Source: Sceloporus undulatus
Taxonomy: Eukaryota; Chordata; Lepidosauria; Squamata; Phrynosomatidae
Reading direction: 5' to 3'
Length of the DNA: 64,000 bases
NCBI RefSeq assembly: GCF_019175285.1
Contig: NC_056524.1
Coordinates: forward strand, 95,427,080 to 95,491,079
Shown: positions 45,069-57,663 of the stretch, piece after piece
Position numbering within the stretch: position 1 is the stretch's first letter
Layout of the letters: each line of letters opens with the position of its first letter
Notes under the pieces: model-generated
Database searches by the model: none
Seen by the model: the letters and a program-made list of their open reading frames with translations, nothing else
What the model was told of the DNA's origin: nothing
Position numbers and translations under genes: made by a program

Positions 45069-45741
45069 TAAAAAAGATTTATTTCTAGCCTGCCCAATCA
45101 CGAAGAATCTGGGCGGGTTACAACAATAAAATACATCAAATTACAATAGAGTTTTAAAAAATCAAGCCCTAGATCTGTCACACAGCAACAATAATCTGAC
45201 AGACTCGTCCTTGCGGTAGCTTTTCCATTCCCCCTTCTTCTTGAGGCTTTGTTAACATACAAGGTGTCATTTACTCTCTCTGCATTATCACACATTTGGT
45301 AGGTTTTTTGAATTATACTAATCTTGTTAAATTGCAAGGAAGATGAAGATCAGCAGTTACCTGACTGTATACTGATTTCCTTGCATTCAGATATATCCAA
45401 CTGATTTATTGCATGCTTCCTATTTCTTTTTTTTTAATAATCTTTATTAAATTTCAATTTTAAAAGACAGAGTATGCATTGATTTCTAACAATATTATTA
45501 TTACATTTATCGTAAACTCTGCACCCTTCCCTCCCTCCCCCTTTTTCTACTCTTATTGTGCTGTTACACTACTTAGCTATTTTACTTCTATTCCTCAACA
45601 GTGTTATAAAAAAATCACTCTCCTGTGTCTCTCAATTACCTCTGTCTCTCTAGCTTATCTATACATTAATCATTCTTCTTTATGCTCAAAAATACAAAAG
45701 CGGTGTAATTATGTCTCTCCAATCCTATTTCAACATTCCAT

Positions 45742-48700
45742 CTATTTCCCTTTTATATACATATTCTTCAAGTTTAACCATATCGGGTCTTCTTCTGTCC
45801 TCTCCTCGCCTTTAAGTTTCATTGTTAATAAATCCATTTCTATCACATCTAAGCTTTTTTCTAACCACGAATCAATTCCAGGTGCTTCTTCATTTCTCCA
45901 ATACTTTGCGACTACTATTCTTGCAGACGTAATTAGGTATAATAAGGGTTTAATTTTTTTCCTCAATTCTTTATTTTCCACTATATACAATAAGTACATT
46001 TCTGGCAGTTTTGGGAAATCTAATTGTATTATTTTAGTTATTTTCCTATGTACTTCTGTCCAAAATTTAGAAATTTTGGGGCATGTCCACCACATATGGT
46101 ACAAGCTTCCTATACTTTCTCCACACCTCCAACAATTATATTTTTCATTTTTATACATTTTTGATAATCTACTTGGGGTCATGTACCATCTGTATATCAT
46201 TTTGTAATAATTCTCTTTTATATCCGCGCATAATGTAAATTTGAGATCCTGTCCCCATGCTCTTTCCCATGCCTCTAATTTGATGTTCCTACCTATATTT
46301 TGAGCCCATTGTACCATATTGTGTTTTATTTGTTCCTGTTCGAGTTCCAACTTTAGCAACAATTTATAAAATTTAGAAATTTTCTTTTTCCCTCTATCTA
46401 ATATGATCACATCTAATTCAGTCTTTTTTATAGTTATTCCAAATTGTTTTATATCCATCTTATATCTTTCTATTAATTGATAATATAAAAACCAATTTAC
46501 TTTAAATCCTTCCCTATTAAGTTCTTCTCTTGTTTTTAATATTAATTTCCCTTCTACCAATTTCAATATATCTTTATATTTAAGCCAATCCTTCCCTTCT
46601 ATTTTTCCTCTTTTTAGAATCGCTTCGTGTGGTGATGCCCAGTCTGGTAATTCCTTATATAATTTTTCTCTATAAGTTATCCATACTTGCCAGAGTGTTT
46701 TCCTTAGAATATGATCTTTAAATTCCCTGTTTAAATCTACTTTATCCCACCACATATAAGCATGCCATCCATATCTTAAATTAAAGCCCTCTAAATTCAA
46801 CAGTCTTTCGTCTTTCAATTCTATCCATGTAATCACCCATTCTAGACAACTGGCGTAAAAATATAATTTTAAATTTGGAATCCCTAATCCCCCTCTGTCT
46901 CTATCATCTATCAGCGTTTCCCATTTTATTCTTGCCTTTCTTCTTGCCCAAACAAATTTTTTCAGATCTTTTTCCCATGTTGTAAAAATATTCTTGTTAT
47001 ATATTATTGGCAGATTTTGGAATAGATAATTAATTTTCGGTAGTATACACATTTTAATTAATGCTATTTTCCCCAATAAAGAAAGTTGTAACTTTGACCA
47101 TTTTTCCATATTTGTTTTAATCTCTTGCCAATTAACTCTATAATTATTATCAAATAACTCGCTATTCTTTTTTGTTATGAATATTCCTAAATATTTTACC
47201 TTTTTTTGTATCTTAATTCCTACTTTTTTTTGTAAATTATCTTGTCTTTTCTTGGTCATATTACATATAATCATTGCCGATTTATCTTTATTTATTTTAT
47301 TTTTAAGCCCGCATGTTCTCCAAATTCATTAATTATTTTTAACGTTTTATTTACATTTTCTAGTGGGTTTTCTGTTACTATCATCATATCATCTGCATAT
47401 GCTCTAATCCTGATTTCTTTCCCTTTAATTTTGCATCCTTGTATTGATTTATCTGATCTTATTTTGTTGCATAATATTTCTAAGCACGTTATAAATAATA
47501 ATGGTGATAGTGAGCATCCCTGCCTTGTTCCCTTTCTAATTTCACACTTTCTTGTTCTAATTCCATTAACTATTATTCTTGCTGATTGCTCTTTATAAAT
47601 TTCTTCTATCCATTTAACCATATTTTTCCCTAAGTCCAATTTTTCCATTAATTTCAACATAAACTCCCAATTCAGATTATCGAATGCTTTTTCCGCATCT
47701 AGAAATATCATTGCTGTTTCTATGCTTGGATTTTTTTCATAATACTCAATTAGATCTATGATTATTCTTATATTTTGTTTGGCCTGTCTCCCTGGGAGGA
47801 ATCCACATTGATCTTCATTTATCCATTCTTTTAATACTATTTTTAATTTATCTGCTAGAATTATTGTTAACAATTTGTAATCTGTGTTTAGTAATAATAT
47901 TGGTATATAATTTTGTGGGAGTTTAGAATCTTTTCCTTCTTTTGGGATGAGAGTTATATTTGCCTCTTTCCAGGTGTCCGGTATCCCTTCTGTTAATATG
48001 TTATTAAATACCTTTTCTAGATGTTCTAATAAGTCTTCCTTGAATATTTTATAATAATTTATAGTAAATCCATCTGGTCCTGGGGCTTTCCCTTTTTTCC
48101 CTTTCTTTATTGCATCCTTTATTTCTTCCTTCGTTATCCTTAAATTTATCTTTTCTTTCATCTCTTCTTTTATGTTAATTTTTTTCTATTCCATCTAAGT
48201 ATTTAGCCAGATTTTCTGTCCTTATTTTGTTGTCTTCTCTCCCCCCATATAAATCTCTATAATATCTATAAAAAATTTCTCTAATCCTACTTTGATCCGT
48301 TATCACCTCTTTATTTTCCATCATCTCTAATATCTGTCTTTCCTCTTTCATTTTCCTCACTTTGAAAGCTAAGAATTTACCTGCCTTATTCCCATGTTCA
48401 AAAAATCTTTGTTTAGCAAATTTCATTTTTCTTACTAATTCATCCGCTAATTTTTGATTAAGTTGATTTTTAATGCCTTAATTTCTTTATCTATCTTTCT
48501 ATTATTGGGTTTTTTGATTTTTTCCTCTTCTTTTTCTTGTATTTTTTCTGATATTAGCCTAATTTCTTCCTTTTTCAACCTATTCTTTTCCGCTTTTTTC
48601 TTTATCAAATATCCCCTAATTACAGCTTTTGCTGTATCCCATATTACCTTCATGTTTGTATCTTTTTCTGTATTCTCTTTAAAAAAAATTTTAGTTGCTC

Positions 48701-49478
48701 CCTTATTTCTTTTATAATTTTTTTATCTTTGAGCAATGTATCATCTAATTTCCACCTAAAATCAGTTTGCCTTTGTGCTAGCTCTAGCCAAATCTGATTG
48801 TGATCCGATTTTTTATTTATTCTAATTTTGGTTTCTTTAATATTTTCCAATAATTCCTTTGAAATTATAAACATATCAATTCTTGAAGCTGAATTGTGTG
48901 GTTGTGAAAAGAAAGTATAGTCCTGACTTCCCCCATTTTTATACCTCCATGCGTCTACTAGTGAGATTGTATCTAATAAATCAAAAAAGCTTTGTGGCAA
49001 TTTCCCTTGTTTTTCATTTATCTTTTTTGATGATTTTCTATCAATTTGTGGGTCCACTACCCCATTCCAATCTCCCATTAATATATGCGAATCATAATTT
49101 GATTTTTTAATTTCTTTGTGTAATTTTTTATAGAATTTGGCTTTATTCTCTGTGGGTCCATATATACCTAATACCAGGGTTTTTTTTCCCATTTATTATC
49201 ATTTCTAATCCTACATATCTCCCTTCCTTATCATTCATTACCTCTAGCACCGGAATGTTATTTCTGACATATATAGCTACTCCATTCTTTTTTTTCCCAC
49301 CCGCAGATATGTACACTTTCCCCAATTTTGGATTTTTAAAATATTTTTCTTCTTTCCTTTTAATCCTTGCTTCCTGAATACTGCATACATCCCATTTTAA
49401 TTTTTCCAATTCATGATAAATTATTTTCCTTTTGTAGGCCGAATTCAATCCTTTTATGTTCCAAGAGAGGAACTTCAT
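45742..49478 (-). pseudogene. L1 ORF2 (endonuclease and reverse transcriptase), broken
   Basis: Starts 12 nt after ORF1. Pieces in order: 49478-49143 (endonuclease start SWNIKGLNS and IQEARI), 49192-48650 (GDWNGVVDPQ, SDHNQIWLE), 48653-48447, 48426-48175, 48161-47292 (KAPGPDGFTINYY, FLDAEKAFDNLNWEF, GTRQGCSLSPLLF, AYADDMMIV) and 47274-45742 (WRCGESIGSLYHMWWTC). The total span of about 1245 codons is near the usual ORF2 length. About five frame breaks. Confidence 0.88.
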
Positions 49479-49490
49479 TTCCGTTTCTTC

Positions 49491-50654
49491 TTACATTTCT
49501 TCTAGGTCTTTGTTTCTTTCTTCTTCCTCCTTCTCCCAGTCTTTCTTCCAGTCAATTAGCAACTCCGTATTTTCCTTCGTCAGTTTTGTTTCTTCATCCC
49601 ATTCTAGATCCACTCCTCCAACCGCTCCCAGCAGTTGTACCTCTTCATCTTGGTCATTTTCTTTTTCTGGATCTATCTGTCCTTCTTCTTGTTCTTTTTC
49701 TTCCTGTTGCTTTGTCTTTTTCTCTTGTCCTTTCTCTTTCTCTTTCTCTTTTTTCATCTGTTCTTCTCTCATGTCTCTGTTCAGCTTTTCTTCCTCTTTC
49801 AGCCATCTATTATAAAAGGCTTTAGCTTTTTCAATCGTGTCTATCTTATAGAACCTCTGTCACCATGTGAAGGAGATGCCCTCTATTGGTTCCTACCTGT
49901 ATCTTATATTCTTTTCCTGTAATATTTTTGTTAGGTTTGCATAGTCTCTTCTTCGTCGCAGTATCTCTCCAGGGACATCTTTAAATACTTTGATCTCCAC
50001 TCCGTCTATTGTTATTTTCTTCGCATAGCTCTCTTGTATGATTTTGTCCTTAATCTGTTCTCTTGTAAAATACACCACAATGTCCCTGGGTAAATTCTGA
50101 TTCCTAGCTGCTGCTGAATTAATCCGGAAAATCTTATCCACGTCAAGATCCAAATAGTCTGGTGTACAGTCGATCAATTTTGCCAATACTGGTATCACTT
50201 TATCATATAGGTTTTCATTATATTTCTCTTTTAATCTTCTGATTTTAATGCATTTCCTTCTATCTTTTAAGTCTCTCAATTTATTTTGCTCCTTCTCTTG
50301 CTTTTGTGTTATGGCTAGTTCTTGTGTTGTCCTCTCGAGTTCCTCTGTTTTGACCTCTAATTTAGTTGTCTTCTTTTTCACCTCTTTTACATCTTCTTGC
50401 ATTCCTTTTGTAGTATCTTTCAGTTCATCTATCTCTCTCTTAAAGTCCCGTCTGAGTTCATCTCTAATTTCTTGTCTTATGTTAGTTTCAATTTTTTGTA
50501 TAGCTTCTAATATTTTCAAATTCGGGTCAACTGTCTTTAATTCCAGAGAGGGTCTTCTTGGCATGGTATATCTTGCTTCTGCTTGTTGCATCATTTTCCT
50601 CTCTTTTTCCTTTTCACTTCCTCTTGTTACTATTGTTCTCTCTGGTTTCTCCAT
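49491..50654 (-). CDS. L1 ORF1 (RNA-binding protein), broken
   Basis: Minus-strand start at 50654 (MEKPERTIVTRG). A coiled coil spans roughly residues 45-125 (heptad-like KKTTKLEVKTEELERTTQEL), followed by the RNA-recognition region KIRRLKEKYNENLYDKVIPV and the C-terminal domain FRINSAAARNQNLPRDIVVY. The first frame ends at 49893; the tail continues in another frame (QRFYKIDTIEKAKAFYNR-like) to the Glu/Lys-rich end at 49491, so there is at least one frameshift near 49895. Confidence 0.85.
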
Positions 50655-51768
50655 TTTGTTTGGTTTGTTTTTCTTTATTTTATTTTATTTTATTTGTTTA
50701 TGTTATTTATTTATTTATTTATTTATTCTTGTAATAACTCTTCCCAGTCGCTGGGTGGCGCAGTCTTCCTTATACTCCCTGTCTTTCTTAGTCGCTTTTC
50801 TCTTGCCGCTTTTCTTTGTTAACTTCCTTATTCTCCTCTTGTAATTATAGCTCCCAACCTCTTGGTGTCGCTGCTTTCTCTGTCGCCTTCTCAAAATAGG
50901 TTAAGTCCACTCTCTTGCTTCCCCTCTTTGTCAACTCTTACACTTCCTCTTCCTCTCTACAGCTTCCTATCTTACATGCGGTTTCCGACCTTGAAAACGC
51001 CCAGCCCAGCCGCCATTCCAGCCACACCACCCCTCACAGCAGCACCCAGGTATACTTAAATTCCAGTTCCTTTGTCTTTTTCTCTAGCACTTTCTGTCCG
51101 TTTTCCTTCTCTTTCCTTCTCTTTCTATCACTATCGTCTACTTCTCTTCCTCGTCCGCCGCCGTCTTCTTCTCCTCCTCGTCCGCCACTGTCTTCTTCTT
51201 CTCCTCCTCGTCCGTTGTCTTCCTCTCCTCCTAGCCCGTCAGCCTCTGCTTCTCCTCCTCCTTAGCTTCTTCCAGAACTCGCTGATCTGTCTTTAATTCG
51301 GTTCCAGGCCCCTTCTTCGGTCGAGTTTTAAACTCCCGCTTTGTGCCTTACTCTTGTCGCTTCAGAGTCAGGACAAGCCTTCAATCCTATAACCCCAATT
51401 TTTGGTCCTCTCCTCCCTTCTTGAGTTTCTTCAGATCCTCTGACCAGGTCTTTCCGATGAGGATCTTCCTTATTATAGTAACAATTTCTTTTTTTTTTTC
51501 CAAGTCTTTAGCCCCCCCCCCCCCAAAAAAAAGCCGGCTCGGCGAAGCTTGGTTTTGCCCGTTTGCGGTCGCGGTTCGCTCTCGTCTTCCAGCTTTTTTT
51601 CACCCAGAACAGGTGTTTAGCTAGCCCAATTCCAGGCTCAAAAGCTGAATGAAGACCCCGTGAGCCCACCTGGGTCCCCTTTAACGGGGGGAACGATTTT
51701 CCTTCTGTTAAAGAGGCCGCAAACGGAACAGCAAGGCCACCTGCTAATGTGGGTTGCTGTTAACACTT

Positions 51769-51779
51769 CGCCATCTTGG
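51769..51779 (-). promoter_or_regulatory. YY1-like box at the L1 5' end
   Basis: CCAAGATGGCG on the minus strand lies about 10 nt from the L1 start. Mammalian L1 5' UTRs carry a YY1 site at a similar place. Function here is inference. Confidence 0.5.
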
Positions 51780-51805
51780 CCGGAAGTCTGCATGCATCCT
51801 ATTTC

Positions 51806-52521
51806 ATTGGAATAATAAGGTGATGTTATTTTAGTATGAAGTCATATCCCAAATGTTGTTTCTTATAAGCCTGGGTGAGTTCATGTTAACAGAAGCCTAA
51901 TTCGTTGTTCTCATATTACAGTTCTGGTTTTTTAAAAAGTAGCATTTCCTTTATTAGCATACTTTTTCACTCAGAAATGCAAATAATTGTTGTACTCTAT
52001 ATGCCCAGCTTTTAAAATATAGTTTATATCATAGTGGGAATCCTGGTGGTAAATTTTACAATATTTTTGACCCTGCATTTTCAAGTTAGAAGTTCAAATG
52101 TGTTTAAAAATATGGCCTAAATTTTGTTGTTAATCCTGGTTAGAGTAGACCCATTCAGTCAGTGTGATTTATTGACATGTTGATTCATCATTCAACAATT
52201 GTTTGCATAGATCTACTCTAGCTGGGACAAATCAACAGAATGCTAACCAAAAAGTTCAAAAGATGCTGTGAATGTACCAAATAGGAAGCATTAAATGGAT
52301 AGGTCTGAAATTTGTTCCTGGGCTGTCAGTGAACTGAAAAAAATATATGAAATTTGGCTATTCTCTTAGAAGAAAGAAAAAGAAGGAAGGTGATATCGGT
52401 TCTTGATGGAACCAAAATATGAAATGGAGTATCAAAGGACTAGGAAATGAGTAGCTTCCAAAGGTGATTTAGTGAAAATCCATATGATGCCTTTTTGCTG
52501 TCATATTCCAGAGACATAATA
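51806..52521. other. Intergenic, nothing recognised
   Basis: AT-rich sequence after the L1. No gene or clear repeat. Confidence 0.45.
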
Positions 52522-52722
52522 AGAGCCTTGGTGGTGCAGTGGTTAAATGCCTGTTCTGTAGCCACTCACAACCCACAAGGTCGACTCAGCCTTGCATCCT
52601 TCCAAGGTCACTAAAATGAGTACCCAGCTTGTTGGGGGCAATTGGCTGACACTGTGTATATCACTTAGGGAGTGCTGAAGTGCACTGATAAGTGGTATAG
52701 AAATGCAATTGCTATTCCTATA
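52522..52722 (+). mobile_element. Sauria-type tRNA-derived SINE
   Basis: Head AGAGCCTTGGTGGTGCAGTG, then GGTTAAATGCC, B-box-like AAGGTCGACTCAGCC and tail GATAAGTGGTATAGAAATGC. Full length, diverged. Confidence 0.85.
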
Positions 52723-54556
52723 ATAGCTGAGTTTTTGTAAATTAGGCAAGCAAACAGATAAATGCTATACAAGCAGAAAGAAGACAGAAAGTTGTGGCTG
52801 GCCTGCCTTGTCCAACCAAGTTAAAGACACATCAACTGCTGGCTGACTGAAATCCTCAGTATGGGTGAGGGTACTCCGATTGAGATATTGGTCTGAAACA
52901 ATGGCACAGTTAAGATGAAATAACGCAATGTACAGTGGTGAACTAATCTACAGAAATAATGTACCTTCACTGTGTGATGTTTATAACTAAAAGGTAACAT
53001 GCCTAGGCTGAGATGTAGTTTATGTGATATGATGATCCTCCTCATGGAATGTGTAACTGCATAAGTAAATTGTTTATTTAATAAATATATGAAAGCAGCA
53101 ATGCCTCATGATTATTCCATGTTGTATACATTTTCTGGAAGTCTACCAACTGCAAGATTCTTAAGGAGATGTTGATATTTATCTATCTTCTAAATAATAC
53201 TGCTATTTATAGCCTTGAGAGCTCAGATGACTAAAATGATAATCCTAAGGGACTTCACTTAGATTCAGACTGACAAAACTTTCTTCCCTCAACTAAGAGA
53301 TAAAAGTGGGCAACCATGCCTGTTTCAAAAGAATAGGTTGCACAAGAATACACACTGACTGAAATCTTAGAAGCATCAATATAGATGAGAAGGAAATAGT
53401 AGAATATAACAAGCAGATCCATGCATGCCCAAACTCTGCCAGAAACTAGAGTACCCCAGAGAAATCAGCCTTATGCTAATTGGGTTTAGTGTAAAAAATG
53501 CTTGTAAAATGACAGAGTTTGAAGTTCATGATAATCAGGGAAAGGAATTGGGGGGCACTTCTTCACATAATACCAGCAATGTGGTACATGTAATTCAATG
53601 CATTTCTCTAAGGAAAAAAGAATTTGACCCACAAACTGGGGAATGTCAGAATGAGCAATGTTTTGTGAAGTACATAACAGCATTGGTTATAAATTTGAGG
53701 GAAGCTGACAGATTAAACACCACTGGAGAAAAGATGTGTATTAAAGCAGAGGAAATGAGTGGTTGTTCTAATTTTCAAAAACCTTTAGAAGAGCCTTAAA
53801 AGGATTCATATTAGGATTTCTCTTTTGTAACCAAAAATATTTATATGTGTAGTCCCTTAAGATTCCCTTTCCTATCAAAACAGAAGATTCCCTGGCTACT
53901 AATCCCTGAGTTATGCCCAACCTCTGTGGAGACAGAGAGCTATTTAAACTAATTATTTCAGCATTCATTCTAGTAGCAAGTTATTTGCTTAACAGAGTTC
54001 TTTGCAGGCTTTTTAGTTTAAGGAAATATACATAAGCCATAGGGCAATTACTGTTTAACCTATTTGATCCTGCCTTTATTATGTATGGCATTTTTAATGC
54101 ATTTGACATTTTATTTTATAGTTCATCAGGAAGCTCCAAAGTCTGGAGCAAGCCAAAGCATTTTAAGTTTATTCTTATTTATCAGAATCAAAATTTGTCT
54201 TTTGGCCTTTTGAGGCTTGATCTCCCTTTGTTTTCATCTGTTGATGGATGCCTGGCAGTATTTCCCCCCTTTATCCCTCATTTATTTCTCTGATGTAGTC
54301 CTCCTTCAGCAAATTACTTGTCAAAGAGTAAAGGCAATGTCTAGATTTCAGGCTTTGGTTTCAGAAGCCAAAGTTGTTTGCTTTCTTACATTTAGATTGA
54401 TGATCAACTGTATTCTTAAGAGTGAAGCCATGAAGCATATTGTTGGCATATTTATCTTCTTTCTAAAGGTTCCATAGCCCCTTTGAGACGTTTTCATATT
54501 AGGAAATGGAGTATGTTATAGATGGTGTAGATGCTAGAGGTGGTGATGGACACACG
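52723..54556. other. Intergenic, no supported gene
   Basis: A 124-codon frame at 53425-53799 (+) has no recognisable domain, no splice context and no repeat signature I can name. I leave it as unsupported. Confidence 0.4.
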
Positions 54557-54711
54557 GACACACACACACACACACACACACTTGTGAAGGAAAATACCTA
54601 TCTATCTATCTATCTATCTATCCATCCATCCCAAGATAAGCCATTACTATCTATCCCAAGATAAGCCATTACTCAATCTGCTATCTATCCCAAGATAAGC
54701 CATTACTCAAG
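54557..54711. repeat. Compound microsatellite and small minisatellite
   Basis: (CA)n at 54557-54581, (TATC)n at 54597-54630, then about three copies of a 27-33 nt unit containing CCCAAGATAAGCCATTACT at 54625-54711. Confidence 0.85.
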
Positions 54712-55521
54712 TGAGCTAGCATTACAAATATAAACTCTCAGGCATGTTCTGTTGTATCATCATCATCATCACCACCACCACAGTCTGAAATCTTTTATCA
54801 CAATCTACGTTATGGACCTTATCACACAGGGCCAATCCAGTTATGATCCCATCATTAACCCATTATTATGCCATTATAGGTAAATCATAACCTATATTTT
54901 CACACCATAGCACACCACAGCATATTCATAGGTTAAAAATGGGAGAATCACACTTTTAACTTACATACCTGGAGTGACTGAAGTGTTAACCTCTTGTGTT
55001 TGAGGCTAAGGCGACCCCAGGCTAATATAACAAGAGTTTTAGTGCATCCGAGAATTATATAATTATGGAATAAAGAACAGAAACAGCATGGAACAATACA
55101 AATGCACGTGCACATGCGCGCACACGCGCACACACACATATATATAGTGTGTGTGTATGTATGCACACACACACATATGTATACACATGTACACACTATT
55201 ATACACACACACACACATTCACACACTGTTTATATATATGTATATATATTGAATAAAGAACAACAGCATGGAGGATAGGAATTATAGATAGCTATCATTA
55301 TTGACTCACAGGAAGTAATTTTGCCACATAGCAAACTGGAGTTAAAAACTAATCCCCACAATAGCGCTAATGAAGCATTATTGAATTTCGTACTAGTGAT
55401 ACTAATGCTTCATTGGCACTTTCAGCAAATTAATAATGGGATAAAGCATTATTACAAACCTACAGGATTATGACACTTTATTGGCAGAATAAGAGCGGAT
55501 CTGCGTGACGTCGTTTGAAAA

Positions 55522-55572
55522 TCTCAAACCCCTGCCAATTCAAAAGTCGTTTGAATTGGCAGGGTTTTGAGA
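55522..55572. repeat. 23-nt inverted repeat with 5-nt loop
   Basis: Arms 55522-55544 and 55550-55572 pair with one mismatch; loop AGTCG. Confidence 0.85.
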
Positions 55573-55599
55573 ATGGGTTTTTTTATTATTATTATTTTC

Positions 55600-55902
55600 A
55601 CTTGTTTTTACTCTATAAATTGTTATGTACTTTGTTTTGTTAACTTTACTGTATTTTTTGTTGCGATTTGAACCTGTGTTAAGGGATTAGGAAAGGAGTT
55701 AATTATGAATTTTATTAGATTGTAATGTTTTTATTTTCTTTGTTTGATTGATATTGTATTTTTTTATTGTTATTGTATTTGTTAAATTTGTTTGCTGGCT
55801 TTTGTAATTGTATTTGTATCTTATTGTTATTTTTATATTGTATTTCCCCACTGCTGTTAGCCGCCCGGATCCCCCGTATTTGGGCGGGATACAAATAAAT
55901 TA

Positions 55903-55950
<48 letters not shown>
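55600..55950 (+). mobile_element. L2-type LINE 3' tail
   Basis: GCCGCCCGGATCCCCCGTAT, GGGCGGGATACAAATAAAT and an ATT repeat at 55903-55950 form the typical 3' end. Confidence 0.65.
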
Positions 55951-55952
<2 letters not shown>

Positions 55953-56291
55953 TAATATTAATTGTACAACCCCCCCGTGTGATAAGGTCTTATGTAACTT
56001 TACTTATGCTTAACTATATAGCAGAAATGCTAAGAAACCGTGTTAGTGAATTATGAATCTGTGTAATAGGACATGACAAGAACATCCCAATGCACACTGG
56101 GTTCTATCAATACACATTGGCACTTCCTAGCTGGCAACCCAATGCATCAGTCACTTCTCTGGCTTCCCATGTAGTAGGATAACACCAGCCTCTTATTGGA
56201 TACAGATGTTATGGAACTGTCCAATTCTAATTCCCACAAATGTAAATCCACTTACAAAGACATATATCTCCAACAGGATCCTGGCCACTAT

Positions 56292-56334
<43 letters not shown>

Positions 56335-56345
56335 AATAATGATGG
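56292..56345. repeat. (GAT)n microsatellite
   Basis: GAT repeat of about 16 units followed by a short AAT run. Confidence 0.9.
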
Positions 56346-56469
56346 TGATCCATACATTCTCCGTAAAACTGAGATTTAAGACAGCTCACAAATTAAAACA
56401 AATACAATATAGTTTAAAAAAACATACAAAAGGTCAACATTAAAATAGAATTAAAGGATTGTTTTTATG

Positions 56470-56674
56470 CCAACAAGTCGTTTCCAGTCTAAGACAAAAC
56501 TATTGCAGGATTTTCTTGGCATAATTTGTTCAGAGGAGGTTTCTCTTTGCTGTCCTCTGAGGCTAAGAGAGTGTTACTTGTCCAAGGTCACCTAGTTGGT
56601 TTCTATGACCAAGCAGGCCCAAATCCTGGTCTCCAAAGTCATAGCACAGCACTCAAACCACTACACTATGCTAG
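56470..56674 (-). mobile_element. tRNA-derived SINE, minus strand
   Basis: Reverse-complement of the SINE at 44862: TTTTCTTGGCATAATTTGTT, CAAGGTCACCTAGTTGG, GGTCTCCAAAGTCATAGCAC and CCACTACACTATGCTAG. Confidence 0.75.
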
Positions 56675-56894
56675 ACTAAATATTAAAACAATTTAAAACA
56701 CAAATTAAAAAATAATTAAAAGAAATTTTAAAAACAGCCTAGTAGAGCACCCTCTTAAAAGTGCTTTCTTTCAATACCTTCAGTTTGTCAGAATAATAAA
56801 GAAAATGTCTTTGTTTGCCAATTAAATGACAACAAAGAGGGGGCCACTCTGGTCTCCCTGGAAGGGAGACATCAAAAAGGCCATCTTGTGTGTC

Positions 56895-57003
56895 CCACCA
56901 ACTGATGCCATGGTCGCCCTCCTTTGGACACGCTCCAGTTTCTCAATGTCCTTTTTGAATTGTGGTGCCCAGAACTGGACACAATATTCCAGGTGGGGCC
57001 TGT
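56895..57003 (-). mobile_element. CR1 LINE internal fragment
   Basis: The minus strand encodes [20 protein letters not shown] and [10 protein letters not shown], identical in type to the CR1 copy at 18404. Confidence 0.85.
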
Positions 57004-57440
57004 GAGCTTCTCTCCCCACTTTAATTCTTGTCTGGCTCTTTGCTATGGAATTCTGGGAGTTGTTTGCTTGCTTTTGTGTGGTGCTCCAGAGGAGCTTTTG
57101 TGGGTTCCTTCCTGGAGGGAAGGAGGAGAAGGTCCTGGGCATCCCTGCCATCCCTGTTTCCTGCAGGCTGCCAGCACAGGAGCCCCGCTGGACATGACAC
57201 CAGAGCGCCGCCCCCCCCCCCCCCCCCCGCAGAAGCAGCAGACCCTCTCCCTCTTGCTCTCTGCCCTGGCCCCTGTTTCCCTCCTCTCTTTCTCTCTCTT
57301 TCCCTCCTTTCCTCTTTCTCTTCCGTCTCCCCAACTTCCCTCCCTTCCCTCCCTCCTTCTTTCCCCCCCCACCACACACCTTCCCTCACTGCAGTCGCTC
57401 GCCTGCCTGCCTCCCTGCCTCCCTGCCTGTCATTCTTTCA
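57004..57440. repeat. GC-rich and pyrimidine-rich segment, unclassified
   Basis: Includes a poly-C tract near 57210-57228 and a CT-rich run to 57430 (CTTTCCCTCC, TCCCTCCTT motifs). Long open frames (up to 216 codons) arise from low complexity. No domain recognised. Confidence 0.5.
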
Positions 57441-57480
57441 GCCAATCATGGAGGAATGAGAGAACGGATTTGAGAACGGA

Positions 57481-57630
57481 TAAGAATACCGCACAGACCT
57501 CTGTTGGAACGTTCTCATCACGTTTCAGCTCGCTGGGAACACATTCAATCCGTCCCCTCCTGGAACACATGTAGAACACATTTAGAGCGTTCTGAGAACC
57601 CGATTGGAACACATACGTGCGGTATTCTTA
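57481..57630. mobile_element. Small MITE-like element with 14-nt perfect inverted ends
   Basis: TAAGAATACCGCAC at 57481-57494 pairs perfectly with 57617-57630. The interior has repeated GAACACAT motifs. A perfect 24-nt palindrome follows at 57640-57663. Confidence 0.6.
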
Positions 57631-57639
57631 AATGTGTTC

Positions 57640-57663
57640 CGTTCTCATCACGTGATGAGAACG
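57640..57663. repeat. Perfect 24-nt palindrome
   Basis: CGTTCTCATCAC followed directly by its reverse complement, no spacer; core CACGTG is an E-box-like hexamer. Confidence 0.9.

Larger units (their letters stand above)
45410..51805 (-). mobile_element. Near full-length L1 LINE with target-site duplication
   Basis: Body 45427-51788 (about 6.36 kb), minus strand. It is flanked by 17-bp duplications at 45410-45426 and 51789-51805, TGCATGC(T/A)TCCTATTTC with one difference. 5' UTR about 51788-50655 starts with CCAAGATGGCG (YY1-type box). ORF1 runs 50654 to 49491. ORF2 runs 49478 to 45742 with endonuclease, RT (AYADDMMIV) and CCHC knuckle. The 3' UTR ends in an A-rich tail. ORF2 is in about six pieces, so inactive. 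Confidence 0.93.
54815..55989. mobile_element. TIR composite with GACCTTATCACAC ends
   Basis: The left end GACCTTATCACACAGGG at 54815 pairs with GTGTGATAAGGTC at 55977-55989. Inside are CA/TG-rich repeats (55085-55250), a short hairpin at 55522-55572, and an L2-type 3' tail at about 55600-55950. The ends resemble the palindrome at 34122 (ATCACACTAGGG). No transposase seen. Confidence 0.6.

Noticed and set aside
45479-46207. A 242-codon + strand frame
   Set aside because: It is the antisense shadow of L1 ORF2. Other + strand frames across 47240-51300 are likewise L1 shadows.
53425-53799. 124-codon ORF between gene B and C
   Set aside because: No recognisable domain, repeat match or splice signals. 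Probably a chance frame.
56924-57574. 216-codon ORF and overlapping frames
   Set aside because: Arises from CR1 sequence and a pyrimidine-rich low-complexity tract.
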